Shown one piece after another: positions 51,209-59,615 of a stretch of 64,000 nucleotides of DNA. Made by a program: the position numbers and the translations under genes. The first letter of the stretch is position 1. Every line of letters begins with the position of its first letter. The notes beneath the pieces are model-generated. The model did no database searches and was not told where the DNA came from. It saw only the letters and a program-made list of their open reading frames with translations. Source of the DNA: JBECKX01 sp964468475 (GTDB taxonomy: Bacteria; Zixibacteria; MSB-5A5; CAIYYT01); assembly GCA_964468475.1 (NCBI GenBank), contig CAYXUL010000010.1:1-64000 (forward strand). The letters are read 5' to 3'.

Positions 51209-52399
51209 TCACATGACTTCCTTGGTCACTTTAATTTCGCGCAGGATGCGATACAGATCGTTACCCACGTCATACTTCTTGTCCACTTCGCGCCTCTCTG
51301 CCAGAGGCAACGCCACTTCCTTCTTGATCTCGGCAGCCACCTGTTTGCGGATTTCACTGCCAAGGTAGGAGTACACGAAGGCCAGCTGCTCCTCGAGAAG
51401 CTGGCTGAGCCCGCCGATCAATTTCAGCGCTCTGACTTCTTTGGGTGTGCGGTTCAGAGTTCGCTTCAACGATTCGAAACTCGTGGGAAAGTCAGCGTGA
51501 TTGACACCGCTAAAGTACTGCCAGATACCCTTGCGGAATCCGGCGAGTGTCGCTTGTAGCTTTTCATTGTCGGTGCCGAGCTTGCGCTCGAGGGTTCTCT
51601 GGATGAGGGTAAAGGCAGAGGCATAAACACGCAGCAGCAGCCAGAAGAGCGAGTCCTCCTCCTTGGGGTCGACTGCTTCAGCCTTCTTGGTGCCGGAGAT
51701 CTCCACGAGCTTGGAGAGCATCAGCTTGTAGATTGCCCGTGACGTTGTGAACTCACCGAGGGGGGAGGCCAGGAGAATATCGGCCAGGGTGCGGTGCCCG
51801 TCAATCAATGTGATGACGCGAAATTCATCGAGTGAGATGGTTACCTGGTCCGACTTTGCCTGAGGGGCTGATGCTACCCGCAGCACCTGATGATCAGACG
51901 GGAGTACCTTCTGAATTTCATCCCACTCATCAACGCGGCGAGTACCCTCCATCACGATGTTCATGGTGTTGAGCTCTACCAGGCCCTCGCGATTGGCAGG
52001 AAGTTGCCCCTCCTTGAAAATGAACTCCCCTTCTTTCCAGCTGAAGAGATTGTAAATGATCTCCTCGACCTGCTGCTTGAGATAAATACCCAGCTCTTCT
52101 CGAGAGATGATCTTCATCTCAACAAGGACCTGCCCTATCCGTTTCCCCGAACCTTTATGCATATACACTGCACGTTGCAGATCATTCTTGGTTATGCGTC
52201 CGCTCTTGAGAAGCAGTTGCCCTAGATAGTCTTCTTCAGCGTCCTGTGAGGACGCACTTATGATGTTTCCGTTCTTGAAGATGATTTCCTTCTTGATATT
52301 GCCACGAATGATTGTCACCGTACCGGTCTTTTTACCGGCGGAGAACAACTGCAGCAAATCTGGAAACGTTACGGTTTTTAGGTTCCCGGTAAAACTCAT
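51209..52399 (-). CDS. DUF4388 (PATAN) domain protein
   Basis: A 396-residue cytoplasmic protein. The N-terminal 110 residues carry the DUF4388 pattern (SFTGNLKTVTFPDLLQLFSA, GTVTIIRGNIKKEIIFKNGN). Then come helical stretches (LGQLLLKSGRITKNDLQRAV, IGQVLVEMKIISREELG) resembling the MshEN N-domain of pilus ATPases. The PATAN domain occurs in PilZ- and MglA-linked polarity proteins and in cyanobacterial phototaxis regulators. It is the first gene of the ten-gene run and therefore probably sets its expression; the C-terminal half is helical and unrecognised. Confidence 0.85.
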   Translation of the reverse strand: MSFTGNLKTVTFPDLLQLFSAGKKTGTVTIIRGNIKKEIIFKNGNIISASSQDAEEDYLGQLLLKSGRITKNDLQRAVYMHKGSGKRIGQVLVEMKIISREELGIYLKQQVEEIIYNLFSWKEGEFIFKEGQLPANREGLVELNTMNIVMEGTRRVDEWDEIQKVLPSDHQVLRVASAPQAKSDQVTISLDEFRVITLIDGHRTLADILLASPLGEFTTSRAIYKLMLSKLVEISGTKKAEAVDPKEEDSLFWLLLRVYASAFTLIQRTLERKLGTDNEKLQATLAGFRKGIWQYFSGVNHADFPTSFESLKRTLNRTPKEVRALKLIGGLSQLLEEQLAFVYSYLGSEIRKQVAAEIKKEVALPLAERREVDKKYDVGNDLYRILREIKVTKEVM

Positions 52400-52557
52400 G
52401 CTCTCGCGCTGTTAAATTGTTCAAAATTTAACGCCGCCAGGAGATAGGTCTCCACACGGTGTAGTTCATATTCTTTATCGGGTAGTTAACGCAGTTTCTT
52501 GATTAGGAATTGATCTCGCGGACGGTGATCTATTTGCGGGATAAGCCGTTGTTCTGG

Positions 52558-54786
52558 TCAACCATTGGACATCGCCAATACGTGGTAGCTATCCTCGGAA
52601 ATCCGGACGGTTATCGCGCCCTCATCCCGGGTCGAGTGTATGGCAACTCCCGGAAACCGGGCACGTAAGTCTCCAAGCAGTGACGGTTTAGCATAGCGCG
52701 ACGGGTAGGTCGCGACAATAATTGTTTCGGGCTGAAACATGGGGACCAATCGCTGCAGCTGCGTCGTGTCGGCGAACTGCCAGCCAATAATCAGGATGTC
52801 ACACTTCTGAACTTTGCTGCCAAGAGACTGAACAGCACCGTTGCCCAGGAGTAGAGCGAGACCAGTGCCGGCGATTTTGAGTTTGCAAAAGGGAGTAATT
52901 TGATCTGCGCCTGGCAGGGGCAGCGAATCGCTGCGTGGATTGCCACTTGCGGGAAGTTCATGGAGACCCTCGACGACTGTCCTGACCGAGATGAGATTGG
53001 CAGTCGAAGTATCAGTTACAAGAATCTTGTCCAGCGCACGAATTCCCCGGTGGCGCAGATACGGCAGTACTACCGATTCGCCCCGATCGAAGGAGCGTAA
53101 GCTCCCGCCGCCGTTTATCAAGGTTCTTCCGCCCGCTCCATTTTCAACTACGATGGTTGGGGTCTGCCAGGTGTCGAGAATCGTCAGGTAGCGCGAGTTG
53201 ATATCTCCGGCAAACACCTCTTTCCAAACACTCACATTAGCCAACACCACGAGGCAGATTGCGACGACGCCGATCAAACGGCTGCGTTTGCAGAAGAGGT
53301 AAACTAGTTGCAGCACAAGGTAGTAGAGCAGGACAGTCAGTACTTCCGGAGCACCGATCTGAATCGGTGGAATGTGCCAGCTCTTGAAGTAATCGATCGA
53401 GCCGAGGACAAGATCAATCGATGAGCCCGTAACCCTGCCCAGGAATCCGCCAACGAACGGAACACCGGAGAAAACGACCAAACCAATTCCCAGCATGGCG
53501 GCGAATCCTACCAACGGCACGACGAAGAGATTGGCGGCAAAGCTGACAAGCGGGATGGTCTGAAAATGGTAGAGCAGAATCGGCACCACGCCGGCCTGCG
53601 CCGCCAGAGTGCTCCAGAATATGATGAGGAAGTAGCGAAGAATACTGCTGAATCTCCCGCGCGCCTCAGGCAGGAGGGGCTCGGCAACCGGAAGAAACAG
53701 GATCAGGGAAAAGGCGGCAGCAAATGAGAGCTGGGTTCCAAGATCGAAGAGGTACAGCGGTCGAAAAGCCAATATCACCAGCCCGGCCAGCGAAATCGTA
53801 TTGATCCAGTTGGCGTCGCGGCGCAACAATTTGCCGAATAGAATGATTACCGCCATCACAGCAGCCCTCACCACTGAGGGCTGATTAAATGCCAGGAAAC
53901 TAAAGATGATTACGCCAACGATTGCGAGTCCGTAAACGGTGCGCCGGTGAATGCCGGCCAGTTTTCCCAGAAGCAGTAACATGATCACGACGTAACCCAC
54001 GTTCGCTCCTGACGCAGCCAGTACATGGAGTGTGCCCGTGTCCTTGAAGCGTTGATAGACGCCATCGGGAATGAAACGGACGTCACCCAACAAGAACCCC
54101 TTCAACAATGCCGCTTGATGTGGCTCCATCGTGCTATCGAATACTCCGCTTATGTAATCACGAATTGGAGCAACGATTTGCCGGATGAATGGGTCACCGG
54201 CGCCGGTTTGCAGCAGCGTCACTTCCCTTGCGGAGCCAACATATGCCAGCGCATGGATCTGCCTGATCTCTAGGTAGCGCTTATAGTCGAACGCGCCCGG
54301 ATTGCGGGCGCCATAAGCTCTGTTTATCCATGACTCGAATTTAATGCGGTCCCGGTAATTGAAACGATTCGTCGCCTCTGCGATGCGGAGACGTAGCTGG
54401 CCCGATGCGGCAATGAAGCGGTTGCCGTTACCGAGCGAATCAACCCGTACCCGCAGAAAGGTCTTGTTGGGACGAATGTCAGGTTCGTCAGAGACGGTTC
54501 CTATCACCACTAATTCATGCTCTAAATCCGTGAAATTGGATATATGATCGCCGGGGAAATCTCTGGTTTGAAGTTGGGTCAGGAAAGTACCTGCAACAAC
54601 GATTGCCGGCATAAGCAGTAGCATTGCGATGCCGGATCTGCCCAGTACGATCGCGATCACGGCTCCCGCAATTGCTGCTGCAAGAGTGATGAAGAGGATG
54701 AATGCATGTATGTCCGCATAGACCCCTATCAGGATACCTGTTATGAATAGCAGCAACGCATAGAGAGCGGGAGTGCGCAAGGTCAT
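52558..54786 (-). CDS. comEC: DNA-uptake channel ComEC with inactive-looking metallo-beta-lactamase domain
   Basis: A 742-residue ComEC/Rec2 protein. The first half has the N-terminal membrane helices and a DUF4131-like OB region (85-190), then the ComEC competence core with the signature DTGTLHVLAASGANVGY (249-265) and about ten helices. Residues 530-742 have the C-terminal metallo-beta-lactamase fold, but the ligand motifs are gone: LDVGQGD reads LDTWQTP (537-543), the HxDxDH site reads TDTSTAN (591-597), and HHGS is replaced at 668-672 (GWQFA). It may be a channel without nuclease. The ATG abuts GGAGG, so the TTG at 54780, 6 nt from it, may be the true start. The channel imports single-stranded DNA in transformable bacteria. 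Confidence 0.88.
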   Translation of the reverse strand: MTLRTPALYALLLFITGILIGVYADIHAFILFITLAAAIAGAVIAIVLGRSGIAMLLLMPAIVVAGTFLTQLQTRDFPGDHISNFTDLEHELVVIGTVSDEPDIRPNKTFLRVRVDSLGNGNRFIAASGQLRLRIAEATNRFNYRDRIKFESWINRAYGARNPGAFDYKRYLEIRQIHALAYVGSAREVTLLQTGAGDPFIRQIVAPIRDYISGVFDSTMEPHQAALLKGFLLGDVRFIPDGVYQRFKDTGTLHVLAASGANVGYVVIMLLLLGKLAGIHRRTVYGLAIVGVIIFSFLAFNQPSVVRAAVMAVIILFGKLLRRDANWINTISLAGLVILAFRPLYLFDLGTQLSFAAAFSLILFLPVAEPLLPEARGRFSSILRYFLIIFWSTLAAQAGVVPILLYHFQTIPLVSFAANLFVVPLVGFAAMLGIGLVVFSGVPFVGGFLGRVTGSSIDLVLGSIDYFKSWHIPPIQIGAPEVLTVLLYYLVLQLVYLFCKRSRLIGVVAICLVVLANVSVWKEVFAGDINSRYLTILDTWQTPTIVVENGAGGRTLINGGGSLRSFDRGESVVLPYLRHRGIRALDKILVTDTSTANLISVRTVVEGLHELPASGNPRSDSLPLPGADQITPFCKLKIAGTGLALLLGNGAVQSLGSKVQKCDILIIGWQFADTTQLQRLVPMFQPETIIVATYPSRYAKPSLLGDLRARFPGVAIHSTRDEGAITVRISEDSYHVLAMSNG

Positions 54787-54829
54787 CCTCCTTTGGCAAC
54801 ACTTCTGTGCGGTCGTGACAGTTCGGCGA

Positions 54830-56374
54830 CTAGCGGCCGCGAATTCTTCTGATTATTCCCTTACTCAAAGTATGCCATTCCTCAATGCCGAGCAAGTGGC
54901 AAAGTGTCAAATAGACGGTTACACCTATTCCCAGCAGCAGCAGCAGCTCAACAATACGGTGGAGCGCACCCGAGAGCAGACCGCCGACAAGATAGGTTCG
55001 CGCCCCCAGAATTGCCACCGCCATGATCGATGCCGCCAGGATGATCTTCACGCCGCTCACCATGACCTGACGATTCTCTTCTATCGATACACGTTTCCGC
55101 AACAGATAGGTTAGGGCCGTCAGATTCACTATCCCGGCTATCGACGCCGCCAGAGCCAGTCCGATAAAGCCGAAGCGGTCCCTGAGCTGGAAGCAGAGAA
55201 AGATATTCACGGCGACGCTGAACACGGACACGATTGCCGGAGTACGAGTGTCTTTCACTGCGTAAAACGCCGGTACTGTAATTCGCACCAACGTGAAAAA
55301 CGGCAGGCCGATGGCGTACATCATCAGGGCGTTGCCCGTTTGTTGTGAATCAAAGGCAGTGAAGTGACCGTATTGAAAAACGCCGGCACAGATTTCGCGC
55401 GAAAGCAATAACATCACCGCCATCGTGGGGACGCTCAGAAAAAGCCCTAGCCGTAACGCGGCGGAGTGGATTCTGGAAAATTCGTCGCTGTTGCCGGCAG
55501 CAACTTCAGAAGATAGCCGAGGCAGCGCCACCGTGGCGATCGCAACCGCAAACAGCCCCAGGGGCAGGTGCAGCAATCTAAAAGCATAATCGAGGTATGA
55601 GACAGCGCCGGACTCGTTTGATGCGAGGCGATTGATGATGGCAACATTGATCTGGGTGGCAGCCAGCCCTACCGTCGTCGGCAACACTAAGAGCACCAGT
55701 CGCAACAGATCGGGGTTTACCAGGTCGAAGATAAAATGAAAACGAAACCCGACTTTGCGGAGGGCGATGTATTGCATCAGAAATTGCGCGAACCCGCCTA
55801 CCAGCACACCTATTGCAAGACTCATGATCGGCGGATCGATAACTGTCGAGAGTGCCACGCCGCAAATGATCATCCCGAGGTTAAGCAGTGCCGGCGCGAG
55901 TGCGGGGATAAAGAAACGCCCGAGTGAATTGAGCACGCCCATCAGCATCGCCGCCAGTGAAACCAGCAGCAGGAATGGCATCATCACCCGCGCCATCTGA
56001 ATAGTGTGCTCCAGCTTGCCCGGAATCTTTTCGAACCCCTCCGCGATCAACCCGGCGATGTCAGGCGTCAGCACGATGAGCAACAGCACGACAACAGAAA
56101 CAATAGCGGTAAGCGCTCCGAAAACCATCCCTGCAAACCGCATTGCTTCTTCTCTGCCCTGAACACGAAGTTTCTCGCTGAAAATCGGTATGAAACCGGC
56201 AGAAAGCGCGCCTTCAGCAAACATATCACGCAGAAGATTGGGGATACGGAATGCAGATTTGAATGCGTCCACCATGTCCCCGGCGCCGAACAGGTAGGCT
56301 GTAACCTGTTCACGCACAAGGCCAAGCACGCGCGAAACCAGCGTGGCGCTCGAGACCACACCGGCAGATTTCAT
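54830..56374 (-). CDS. murJ: Lipid II flippase MurJ
   Basis: A 514-residue MOP-superfamily protein that flips the peptidoglycan precursor lipid II. The N-terminus KSAGVVSSATLVSRVLGLVREQ matches MurJ, followed by the conserved region PNLLRDMFAEGALSAGFIPIF and twelve or more further helices. The start is ATG at 56374 with GAGAGGT upstream, not the longer reading to 56419. It diverges from rpsT, the common bacterial arrangement of these two genes. Essential for growth in most bacteria. Confidence 0.93.
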   Translation of the reverse strand: MKSAGVVSSATLVSRVLGLVREQVTAYLFGAGDMVDAFKSAFRIPNLLRDMFAEGALSAGFIPIFSEKLRVQGREEAMRFAGMVFGALTAIVSVVVLLLIVLTPDIAGLIAEGFEKIPGKLEHTIQMARVMMPFLLLVSLAAMLMGVLNSLGRFFIPALAPALLNLGMIICGVALSTVIDPPIMSLAIGVLVGGFAQFLMQYIALRKVGFRFHFIFDLVNPDLLRLVLLVLPTTVGLAATQINVAIINRLASNESGAVSYLDYAFRLLHLPLGLFAVAIATVALPRLSSEVAAGNSDEFSRIHSAALRLGLFLSVPTMAVMLLLSREICAGVFQYGHFTAFDSQQTGNALMMYAIGLPFFTLVRITVPAFYAVKDTRTPAIVSVFSVAVNIFLCFQLRDRFGFIGLALAASIAGIVNLTALTYLLRKRVSIEENRQVMVSGVKIILAASIMAVAILGARTYLVGGLLSGALHRIVELLLLLGIGVTVYLTLCHLLGIEEWHTLSKGIIRRIRGR

Positions 56375-56419
56375 CAGGCTACCTCTCTGATTACTTCCTG
56401 GCTGCGGGACACTTTCCAA

Positions 56420-56447
56420 TTGACAAGTTCCTCCAGAGCTATATTTT
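56420..56447 (+). promoter_or_regulatory. Promoter of rpsT
   Basis: A perfect TTGACA (56420-56425) and a -10 TATTTT (56442-56447) lie 16 nt apart, about 30 nt upstream of the rpsT start. Confidence 0.55.
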
Positions 56448-56477
56448 AAGTGTCTTTACAATTTGGAGGTATTGAAT

Positions 56478-56735
56478 TTGGCAAATCACAAATCGGCTGA
56501 TAAGAGACATCGTCAAGCTCAGAAAGCACGTCTGCACAACCGCGGTGTCAGGTCAGCGATAAGAACCAAGATCAAACAGGTCGAAGCCGGCGGCGAAAAC
56601 GCACCGGAAGACTTTCGCCAGCTCACCTCGCTGATCGACCGCGCAGTAAAGCACAACACCATGCACAAGAACACCGCTGCGCGTAAGAAGAGTCGTTTGG
56701 CGAAGATGATTAATCAGTCGAAAGAAACCAACTAA
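56478..56735 (+). CDS. rpsT: 30S ribosomal protein S20
   Basis: An 85-residue small ribosomal subunit protein that binds 16S rRNA. The sequence (M)ANHKSADKRHRQAQKARLHN is diagnostic of S20, with the usual ANHKSA start, and the C-terminus KNTAARKKSRLAKMIN is typical. The start is TTG at 56478, with GGAGG (56465-56469) 8 nt upstream; an in-frame TTG at 56463 would add a leader. A poor start codon fits the known translational control of rpsT in other bacteria. It is transcribed alone, with a promoter at 56420-56447 and two hairpins downstream. Confidence 0.97.
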   Translation: MANHKSADKRHRQAQKARLHNRGVRSAIRTKIKQVEAGGENAPEDFRQLTSLIDRAVKHNTMHKNTAARKKSRLAKMINQSKETN

Positions 56736-56751
56736 AAACGGGAATGCTAGG

Positions 56752-56772
56752 TCGAATCCCTCGTGGATTCGA
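56752..56772 (+). promoter_or_regulatory. Stem-loop just after rpsT
   Basis: TCGAATCC (56752-56759) and GGATTCGA (56765-56772) pair perfectly with a 5-base loop, 16 nt after the stop. No T-run follows, so it is more likely an mRNA-stabilising 3' structure than the terminator itself. Confidence 0.5.
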
Positions 56773-56814
56773 TATTGTGATCCTCGAAAACTGATTTACC
56801 GGGATTGCTCAGGC

Positions 56815-56847
56815 GCCGTCACGAATCCATTCGTGACGGCCTTTGTC
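56815..56847 (+). terminator. Probable terminator of rpsT
   Basis: GCCGTCACGAAT and ATTCGTGACGGC (56815-56826 and 56829-56840) form a 12-bp perfect stem followed by CTTTGTCGTT. The T-run is imperfect, so termination strength is uncertain. Confidence 0.65.
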
Positions 56848-56898
56848 GTTGAGCTGGCAGGAGAGGATCCCTAACCTCGCAGAACGCGAGCTGGGAAC

Positions 56899-57001
56899 TG
56901 TCATTGCTTAATCGCACCCTTAAGGTGCGGCACCCCGAGCTGAATAATACAACCGGTCAGCTCTGAGATTGCCGCGCTCCCTGCGGTCGCTCGCAATGAC
57001 A
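56899..57001. repeat. 103-bp element with terminal and internal inverted repeats (MITE-like candidate)
   Basis: In the 327-base space between rpsT and the convergent propeller gene, TGTCATTGC (56899-56907) and GCAATGACA (56993-57001) form 9-bp terminal inverted repeats. Inside them lie CGCACC/GGTGCG around CTTAA, and GAGCTGA (56937-56943) with TCAGCTC (56957-56963). The GCGCTCCCTGCGGTCGCTCGC core resembles dispersed intergenic elements in other bacteria, from memory and unverified. No transposase is present. Confidence 0.5.
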
Positions 57002-57062
57002 ACGATCTCAAAATAGAGTTTTGGGGAAGTTTAGTTCTGACGCAGTGATCAGACCGCAACTT

Positions 57063-58178
57063 TCAGAACTGGTAGACTTTCAAGCCATCCGGCGTGAGAG
57101 CGGAAAACAAGCTGCCATCCCGATTCATCCTGACCTCAGGATAGCGAACTGTCCAATCACTGTAAGAGAGATCATTCTCCCACAACTTCGTGGCCGAGCC
57201 GTCAAAGAGCAGGATCTTGCCGGCGCGGTGTCGAATCTCCGGACTGGCGTCGGAATTGGTGGCAGAACAAACGATCGCGCTGAGATCATCATTGGCTGCC
57301 ATGTGGAGTAGCTGATAGGTGGAATCGGCGCGGTGGTATTCGCCGATCAGTTTGCGCTCTGCCAGATCGAATACTTCGAGCCGATCGGAACTCAACATAG
57401 CCAGCCGCGAACCGTCATTCGAAAATCTGACGTCCCGCAGGTCCGGTCCGGTCACTGACAGCCCCAGCGGGGAGTCACTCTCTCCAAAAATCGTAAGGAT
57501 CGAATCAGTGAAGGTGGCTACGTTCTTACCATTATCGGACAAGAAGTACTTCCGGCAGCGATCATATTCCTGTTGCCTCTCCCCGTTATTGCTGAATCTG
57601 ATCAGCAAACCTTCCGAGCTTTGAGCGTAGAAGTAGTTGCCGTCGGCAGAGAATCCTGGATTCGAGAAGTCTCTGACAACAGGATTGCCGACTAATTTCC
57701 CATGCGCATCATAGAATTTGAGGTGAGTTTCGCCCATCCCTTCGGGGCCGGAAATCCCCACTACGTAAGGCCCCTTATCCGAGATCACAAAGATCGTGCA
57801 GCCGGGCTTATTGATTGTGTATTGTTTCTTTCCGTTGCGGTTGTAGAGCGTAATCTCGCGAATGCTCAACGCCGAAGGTGAGAAACTGTTGTAGCGAATT
57901 ACGCCGTAGTAGTTGCCGCGTGCTGAAGACACCAGTTTGCGGCTGCCTCTGAGCCTTACTGAATGCGACTTCCCGCCAGGATAAGTCCGAATCTGGCAGC
58001 CACCCCGCTCCATCAAATAGAAGGCACCATCGGGCGTACCCCACATTCGGCGAAAGTTGTCAAAGTTCGCATGATCAATTACTCGAGGTGTTACAGCCTT
58101 GCTCTGGCCTCTAACACCGGCAAAGGAGCCTGCGATTATCATCAGGGAAGCTATAACTATTTGGCGTACGAGTTTCAT
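57063..58178 (-). CDS. Exported beta-propeller (WD40-like) protein
   Basis: A 371-residue protein with a signal peptide (KLVRQIVIASLMIIAGSFA). It is followed by about six blade-like units: FRRMWGTPDGAFYLM, FSADGNYFYAQSSEG, FSNDGSRLAMLSSDRLEV and LDLSAIVCSATN-type strands (read as NDDLSAIVCSATN). It lacks the kinase found in the protein at 6405 and is probably a periplasmic binding or scaffolding protein. No enzyme motif is visible. It converges on rpsT. The role is unknown. Confidence 0.75.
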   Translation of the reverse strand: MKLVRQIVIASLMIIAGSFAGVRGQSKAVTPRVIDHANFDNFRRMWGTPDGAFYLMERGGCQIRTYPGGKSHSVRLRGSRKLVSSARGNYYGVIRYNSFSPSALSIREITLYNRNGKKQYTINKPGCTIFVISDKGPYVVGISGPEGMGETHLKFYDAHGKLVGNPVVRDFSNPGFSADGNYFYAQSSEGLLIRFSNNGERQQEYDRCRKYFLSDNGKNVATFTDSILTIFGESDSPLGLSVTGPDLRDVRFSNDGSRLAMLSSDRLEVFDLAERKLIGEYHRADSTYQLLHMAANDDLSAIVCSATNSDASPEIRHRAGKILLFDGSATKLWENDLSYSDWTVRYPEVRMNRDGSLFSALTPDGLKVYQF

Positions 58179-58359
58179 CAGTCACACTCTTGAAGTACCT
58201 TCAATCAACTCTGCAGTAAATGGGAGGCATCAAGCTAAGAAAAACAATCCGATTTCAACGTCTTTTTACGCTCGGAGACGGCTATGGATTATGAAAATCC
58301 CCGTTTTTGAGCGAATGACACTTTGAGAAAGGCTGCGCACCCCTTTTTGATAGCATCTG

Positions 58360-58845
58360 TCACGAGATCTGAACCCCTTCATCGGGATTTCGGTGCGGAC
58401 GCTGCTTTCTGCGAGTGCTTTCCTCAAAGATATCAAAATTGAATTTGGGAGAATTCTTGTTCACCGCTAAGCCTTCCAGCCCCATTTCTGCACGGTTCAT
58501 CTTGGTCGGAACCCACTGCAGTTCGAACTTCAACTTGCGCTTGTAGAAGAGAAACAGATCGCGGAACTTCTGCAGCGAGTTAAGCGCAGCCAGCTTGTTG
58601 TTTACCTGGTAAACAACTATCGGCGAGTCAGTCATCAGCGTGACCGGCTTGCCGTCAAAGTGACTCATATTCAGCTGCAAGAATCTGATCAGAGCGATCC
58701 CGGCAGCGTATTCGCATTCATAGCGGTTACCGATATATTGCGCGCGAAACAGCACACCATAATCGGGTATCGCAAACGATATTAGCCCCTGCTTGCGGAT
58801 GAGCTTCTGCTCGTGAAGGTTTGTTCCGAAGAAGTAGCATTTCAT
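58360..58845 (-). CDS. RNase H-fold protein with altered active site
   Basis: A 161-residue protein. Residues 40-127 match the RNase HI fold: YECEYAAGIALIRFL places Glu45 where the family has its second catalytic acid, LMTDSPIVVYQV gives Asp73 as the third, and WVPTKMNRAEMGLEGLA ends the domain, with Glu124 where the last Asp is expected. The first strand lacks the usual DGS: it reads YFFGTNL. Two of four acids are therefore present, one is conservatively replaced and one is missing. It may have lost activity or have another role. The C-terminal 35 residues are basic. A monocistronic gene without an evident partner. Confidence 0.65.
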   Translation of the reverse strand: MKCYFFGTNLHEQKLIRKQGLISFAIPDYGVLFRAQYIGNRYECEYAAGIALIRFLQLNMSHFDGKPVTLMTDSPIVVYQVNNKLAALNSLQKFRDLFLFYKRKLKFELQWVPTKMNRAEMGLEGLAVNKNSPKFNFDIFEESTRRKQRPHRNPDEGVQIS

Positions 58846-59080
58846 AAAGTATCCTCGCAGCCTATCAATACTGCAAGGAACATGCCGCCAGATGCCAGCC
58901 AGCGAGATGATAGGGTCATGTAAGTGCTGCCCGACTAACCAATTCAGAATTAATATGTTACCGCTGCACCAAAATTGAGCAGGGATAGAGAAAGTTTGTC
59001 TCGGGGGCGCTCAGGAGCAGCAACGAGTGCAACGCATTGCAGAGAACTGTGTGGGCATTATCATTTGCCTGCGACGCCAA

Positions 59081-59521
59081 CTACCTGCCGAGCGACTGCT
59101 GCAGCAGCTTCTCCATCTCTGCGTTCACAGTCATATACTTGCCGGCAGCCTCGGCCAGAAGGCGGTTGTCTGAGTCGATAGCCTTGCCGATCGTGTTGAT
59201 AATGCGCCCTTTTACCTCGGATACCTCCGCCGTAAAACGAATATTTTTGCCGAGATAGGCCGGCGCTTTATAGCGGATTTCCATCTGAGCGGTGACGCAC
59301 ACGATTCCCTGCGCCAGCGCCGCCTTGATCATTACCTCATCGAGTACGGTAGCGATGATACCACCATGCAGTATTCCCTTGTAGCCCTCATGTGAGGTAG
59401 TAGGCATGTATTCAGTGCGGGCGACTTTACCGTCGAACAGGAATTTCAGGTTCAAGCCGGTGGGATTATCGGGGCCGCACACAAAGCAGTTGTTATACTT
59501 TGCGACTTCTTCATCACTCAT
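59081..59521 (-). CDS. PaaI-type hotdog thioesterase
   Basis: A 146-residue hotdog-fold protein. The segment NCFVCGPDNPTGLNLKF is the common N-terminus, and HEGYKGILHGGIIATVLDEVM carries the HGG and Asp/Glu residues of the PaaI-like acyl-CoA thioesterases. It would hydrolyse medium- or aryl-acyl-CoAs. The ATG at 59521 is chosen because the longer reading to 59593 runs through a terminator stem. The substrate is unknown and no phenylacetate genes are near. Confidence 0.87.
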   Translation of the reverse strand: MSDEEVAKYNNCFVCGPDNPTGLNLKFLFDGKVARTEYMPTTSHEGYKGILHGGIIATVLDEVMIKAALAQGIVCVTAQMEIRYKAPAYLGKNIRFTAEVSEVKGRIINTIGKAIDSDNRLLAEAAGKYMTVNAEMEKLLQQSLGR

Positions 59522-59559
59522 GCGCCTAAAATGCTGCTGACGGCTCCCGATGTCAAATG

Positions 59560-59589
59560 AAAAGGCCGTCAGGATTGCTCCCGACGGCC
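59560..59589 (-). terminator. Terminator after the lipoprotein at 59616
   Basis: GGCCGTC (59564-59570) and GACGGCC (59583-59589) pair, extended by GGA/TCC with one mismatch. On the minus strand TTTT follows at 59560-59563. Confidence 0.75.
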
Positions 59590-59615
59590 ACAAGATTGAC
59601 GCAAGAAGAAAGCGA

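Noticed and set aside
56750..56775. A tRNA T-arm-like stretch (GTCGAATCC near rpsT)
   Set aside because: The bases form a simple perfect hairpin with no acceptor, D or anticodon arms, so it is a 3' stem-loop of rpsT and not a tRNA.
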